This document shows, one piece after another, positions 58,346 through 64,000 of a stretch of DNA of 64,000 nt (the first letter of the stretch is position 1; each line of letters begins with the position of its first letter). The notes under the pieces were generated by a model. That model was not told where the DNA came from and searched no databases. It was given only the letters and a program-made list of their open reading frames with translations. The DNA is from Enterobacter sp. Bisph1 (GTDB lineage: Bacteria > Pseudomonadota > Gammaproteobacteria > Enterobacterales > Enterobacteriaceae). A program made the translations under genes and the position numbers. The DNA is taken from contig NZ_JXAG01000030.1 of the NCBI RefSeq assembly GCF_000814905.1, positions 62,001 through 126,000 of the forward strand, given 5' to 3'.

Positions 58346-59293
58346 TTACCCCTTGCCTTTTACACTGCTGATAAAAGTGGCGCGGGCGGATTTCGACCCG
58401 AGGCGTTCTGCTTCATTGAGTAATTTCAGCGCCTTATCAATATCGCCCTTCGCAGCGGCTTGTTTGATGGCCTGGTTAAAATAGCTCTCCGTATCGTTGA
58501 GCATCGGCTCGCTCTTCGCCGCTGGCGCAGCAGGAGCAGGTGCCGCAGCGGGGGCGGCTGCCGGTTGCGGGCTGGCGACCGGCGCGGCTGTGTTACCGAC
58601 GGTCACTGATGCGGGCCCTGAAGAACCAAACAGCGGGCCTACCAGAATACTGGAAGAGGATGACGTGCTGGCTTTCAACGCCAGCGAACCTGTTTCAGCA
58701 TGGCGGGCAATCGGATCGGGAATAGCCGGCACGGCATTGCCATTGCCTTTGGCATACGCTTTGGCGGGATCGACCATCTGCGTCGTTTGCTGCAGATCTT
58801 TATGGGTGGTAAAGACCAACAAATAGAGCTTCTGCTGCCCCAGCGCCGGGGTCAGTTTCATCACGCCTTCTAAACGGTTATCCGACATTACACCCGGCTC
58901 TTGATAGGCAAAGAAGCTGGAGGGAAAAAACGCCGCCGGGGTGAAGTTTTGATCGAGAACCAGCACGTTAGGCGCGTAAACGCTCTCATTATTCACTTTG
59001 CTGGACAGGGTAATATTTAACTCGCCGATATTCGCCGGCACACTATAGGCCATCACCGGGCCGGTAATATCACCGGCATTCAGTCTCTGGCCGGTTGCGG
59101 CGATGTCGCTGGTAAGGGTTTGCGAAGGCGAAACCGGCGTCCAGTGCAGTTGTTGCAGTGCCGAAGCGGGAATCGATGGCGCAGCAGAAACATCCTGCGG
59201 CACGATATTAATAGCAGCCATGCTGGTAGCGGGTGCCGCCGCCAGCAGCCCTGCCGATAAGCAGAGCGCGATCAGACTTTTTTTCATTTTCAT
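58346..59293 (-). CDS. malM: Maltose operon periplasmic protein MalM
   Basis: A 315-residue periplasmic protein of unknown function co-expressed with the maltose system (E. coli 306). Signal peptide MKMKKSLIALCLSAGLLAAAPATSMA. Conserved VPANIGELNITLSSKV, LEGVMKLTPALGQQKLYLLVFTT. An Ala/Pro repeat linker (about 238-265) is longer than in E. coli and precedes the conserved SEPMLNDTESYFN end. The last gene of the malK operon. Confidence 0.94.
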   Translation of the reverse strand: MKMKKSLIALCLSAGLLAAAPATSMAAINIVPQDVSAAPSIPASALQQLHWTPVSPSQTLTSDIAATGQRLNAGDITGPVMAYSVPANIGELNITLSSKVNNESVYAPNVLVLDQNFTPAAFFPSSFFAYQEPGVMSDNRLEGVMKLTPALGQQKLYLLVFTTHKDLQQTTQMVDPAKAYAKGNGNAVPAIPDPIARHAETGSLALKASTSSSSSILVGPLFGSSGPASVTVGNTAAPVASPQPAAAPAAAPAPAAPAAKSEPMLNDTESYFNQAIKQAAAKGDIDKALKLLNEAERLGSKSARATFISSVKGKG

Positions 59294-59354
59294 TCTGATT
59301 ACCTTGATTGCGAGGTGAGCGTTAGCCAGGCAATAGCGCGCGTCACCTAAGATA

Positions 59355-59372
59355 GAGGGGCTTACGCCCCTC
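59355..59372 (-). repeat. lamB-malM intercistronic hairpin
   Basis: GAGGGGC-TTAC-GCCCCTC, a perfect 7-bp stem between lamB and malM. E. coli also carries stem-loops here that adjust the LamB:MalM ratio. Confidence 0.7.
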
Positions 59373-59401
59373 GATTGGTCATGACAGTGGGTATTAAAGG
59401 A

Positions 59402-60790
<1,389 letters not shown>

Positions 60791-61900
60791 TTAAACGCCG
60801 GGTTCTTTATGTAACCGGCGGCATGCGGTGCCATCTTCACGGAAAAGATGGCAGCGCTCCGGCGGCAAGCCGATGGCGAATGTGGCACCCTCTTCTACCA
60901 GCACCACGTCGGTCTGGCGGTAAACCAGGTTCTGACGTATTGCGGGGATCTGGATATGAATTTGTGTTTCGTGACCAAGCTGTTCGACGACCTGAACAAT
61001 GCCTTCCAGCGTGACATCGGCGATATCGCTGGGCAGCAGATGTTCCGGGCGAATACCTAACGACATATTCGCGCCGACATGCACGTTGGCGCTGTCCACC
61101 GGCAGCCAGACGTGCTGGCGGTTGGGCAACTCCACCTGAACCTGTTCAATCGCGGTGGCGGTCACTTTGACCGGCAGGAAGTTCATCTTCGGCGAGCCGA
61201 TAAAACCGGCAACAAAGCGATCCGCCGGGTAGTGATAAAGTTCCAGTGGTTTACCGACTTGCGCCACGCGACCGGCGTCGAGGACGACAATTTTGTCGGC
61301 CAGCGTCATCGCTTCCACCTGATCGTGGGTAACGTAAATCATCGTGCGGCCAAGACGCTTGTGCAGACGGGAGATCTCAATACGCATCTGCACGCGCAGG
61401 GCGGCATCAAGGTTGGACAGGGGTTCGTCGAGTAAGAAGACGCGGGGTTCCGCCACCAGCGTACGGCCAATCGCCACGCGCTGACGCTGACCGCCGGAAA
61501 GGGCTTTCGGTTTGCGATCGAGCAAATGCCCCAGCTGTAGCACTTCCGCTACCTGCGTGACGCGCGATTTAATCATCTCTTTTTTCGCGCCCGCGAGCTT
61601 AAGGCCAAAAGACATATTTTCCGCGACGGATAAATGCGGATAGAGCGCATAGGACTGAAACACCATGCCGATACCGCGTTCGGCGGGAGGAACCTCATTC
61701 ATACGGGTATCGCCAATGAGCAAATCCCCGCTGGTAATGGTTTCCAGCCCGGCAATCATGCGCAGCAGCGTTGATTTACCACAGCCTGACGGACCGACAA
61801 ACACCACGAATTCGCCTTCGTGAATGTCGAGACTGATATCTTTCGATACCACCACATCGCCCCATGCTTTCGTTACATTACGCAGCTGTACGCTGGCCAT
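60791..61900 (-). CDS. malK: Maltose/maltodextrin ABC importer ATPase
   Basis: ATPase dimer of MalFGK2. 369 residues (E. coli 371, two residues missing in PNRQH region). Walker [10 protein letters not shown] (about 36-44), Q-loop [22 protein letters not shown], Walker [14 protein letters not shown], switch His in VTHDQ. The C-terminal regulatory domain binds MalT and unphosphorylated EIIA-Glc (inducer exclusion). First gene of malK-lamB-malM. Confidence 0.97.
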   Translation of the reverse strand: MASVQLRNVTKAWGDVVVSKDISLDIHEGEFVVFVGPSGCGKSTLLRMIAGLETITSGDLLIGDTRMNEVPPAERGIGMVFQSYALYPHLSVAENMSFGLKLAGAKKEMIKSRVTQVAEVLQLGHLLDRKPKALSGGQRQRVAIGRTLVAEPRVFLLDEPLSNLDAALRVQMRIEISRLHKRLGRTMIYVTHDQVEAMTLADKIVVLDAGRVAQVGKPLELYHYPADRFVAGFIGSPKMNFLPVKVTATAIEQVQVELPNRQHVWLPVDSANVHVGANMSLGIRPEHLLPSDIADVTLEGIVQVVEQLGHETQIHIQIPAIRQNLVYRQTDVVLVEEGATFAIGLPPERCHLFREDGTACRRLHKEPGV

Positions 61901-63460
<1,560 letters not shown>

Positions 63461-63470
63461 TGTAGTCCCC

Positions 63471-63497
63471 TCACCCTCCCTTGTATGGGGAGGGTGA
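63471..63497 (+). repeat. malE-malF intercistronic hairpin
   Basis: TCACCCTCCC-TTGTATG-GGGAGGGTGA, a 10-bp stem after malE. In E. coli REP sequences at this spot protect malE mRNA and lower malF expression. This hairpin is not a REP of that type but holds the same position. Confidence 0.8.
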
Positions 63498-63526
63498 ATG
63501 CTCAAACGTTGTAAAAGGAAATCCCC

Positions 63527-64000
63527 ATGGATGTAGTGAGAAAACGCCACTGGTGGCAAAGCCCGCAGCTTACGTGGGCGGCCATAACTGTTGTTGGGCT
63601 AATGGTGGCTTACCTTATCGTTATGATGTATGCCCAGGGGGAATACCTTTTCGCCATCACCACGCTTATCCTCAGTTCAGCGGGTCTCTATATTTTCGCC
63701 AACCGTAAGGCTTACGCCTTGCGCTATGTTTATCCGGGTCTTGCCGGGATGGGCCTGTTTGTCCTGTTTCCGCTAATCTGTACTATTGCCATCGCCTTTA
63801 CCAACTACAGCAGTACCAACCAGCTCACTCAGGAACGCGCGCAGCAGGTGCTGCTCGACCGCTCCTATCAGGCAGGTAAAGCCTATACCTTCGGCCTTTA
63901 CCCGCAGGGTGACGCATGGCAGCTGGCGCTGACGGATGACGCGAGCGGTAAACACTATCTTAGTGAGACGTTTAAACCCGGCGGCGAACAGCAGCTGGCC
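63527..64000 (+). CDS. malF: Maltose importer permease MalF (5' part)
   Basis: The first 158 codons, cut by the window end. MDVVRKRHWWQSPQLTW followed by three hydrophobic spans and the start of the large periplasmic P2 loop (NYSSTNQLTQERAQQVLLDRS...). Matches the N-terminus of E. coli MalF throughout. AAAGGAAA ribosome site 7 bases before the ATG. The rest of malF and malG should lie beyond the window. Confidence 0.95.
   Translation, partial: MDVVRKRHWWQSPQLTWAAITVVGLMVAYLIVMMYAQGEYLFAITTLILSSAGLYIFANRKAYALRYVYPGLAGMGLFVLFPLICTIAIAFTNYSSTNQLTQERAQQVLLDRSYQAGKAYTFGLYPQGDAWQLALTDDASGKHYLSETFKPGGEQQLA

Overview
The window is chromosomal DNA from a member of the Enterobacteriaceae, most like the Enterobacter/Kosakonia/Klebsiella group. 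Most genes are near-identical in length and order to the E. coli K-12 mal-ubi-plsB-lexA-dnaB-uvrA-ssb-sox-acs-gltP-fdhF segment. Genus-level placement is an inference from accessory content. No rRNA, tRNA, CRISPR array, phage or complete insertion sequence was seen.

Layout. (1) 1-2.3 kb: 3' end of a class II sugar-phosphate aldolase, coupled to a PfkB-type kinase, then a convergent orphan OmpR-type response regulator. (2) 2.3-12.5 kb: selenocysteine-containing formate dehydrogenase H (fdhF, in-frame UGA and SECIS hairpin, sigma-54 promoter), gltP, acs-yjcH-actP and a Gfo/Idh/MocA oxidoreductase. The nrf operon found between gltP and acs in E. coli is absent. (3) 12.5-21.9 kb: yjcE, ghxP, a glutathione transferase, the sRNA SraL, soxR/soxS with a perfect SoxR palindrome, a pdeC-like EAL phosphodiesterase, a PAS-GGDEF diguanylate cyclase and yjcB with a perfect CRP site. 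(4) 21.9-36.1 kb: an accessory block between yjcB and ssb, which adjoin each other in E. coli. It starts with a very AT-rich stretch and carries a P2-type ATPase, a divergent ABC-importer/metallohydrolase/LacI-regulator/inositol-phosphatase cluster with an 18-bp operator-like palindrome, a cupin gene, and two tandem inverse-autotransporter (invasin-type) genes. (5) 36.2-64 kb: ssb, uvrA, yjbR, yjbQ, aphA, tyrB, a PnuC-like gene wedged between tyrB and alr beside a 19-bp tandem duplication of the alr 3' end, dnaB, qorA, pspG, dusA, a TraF-like outer-membrane protein, zur, yjbJ, dinF-lexA, dgkA, plsB, ubiA-ubiC and the maltose regulon (malM-lamB-malK / malE-malF), cut by the window end inside malF.

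How they work together: acs-yjcH-actP scavenges acetate. soxRS, the transferase and SraL form a stress-response locus next to an opposed c-di-GMP synthase/hydrolase pair. ssb/uvrA and lexA-dinF are SOS-controlled through LexA boxes that are visible here. The mal genes form divergent MalT/CRP-controlled operons.

The least-explained parts are the importer/hydrolase/phosphatase cluster (29-32 kb), the invasin pair (32.4-35.8 kb), the P-type ATPase with an atypical ion site, and the TraF-like gene.
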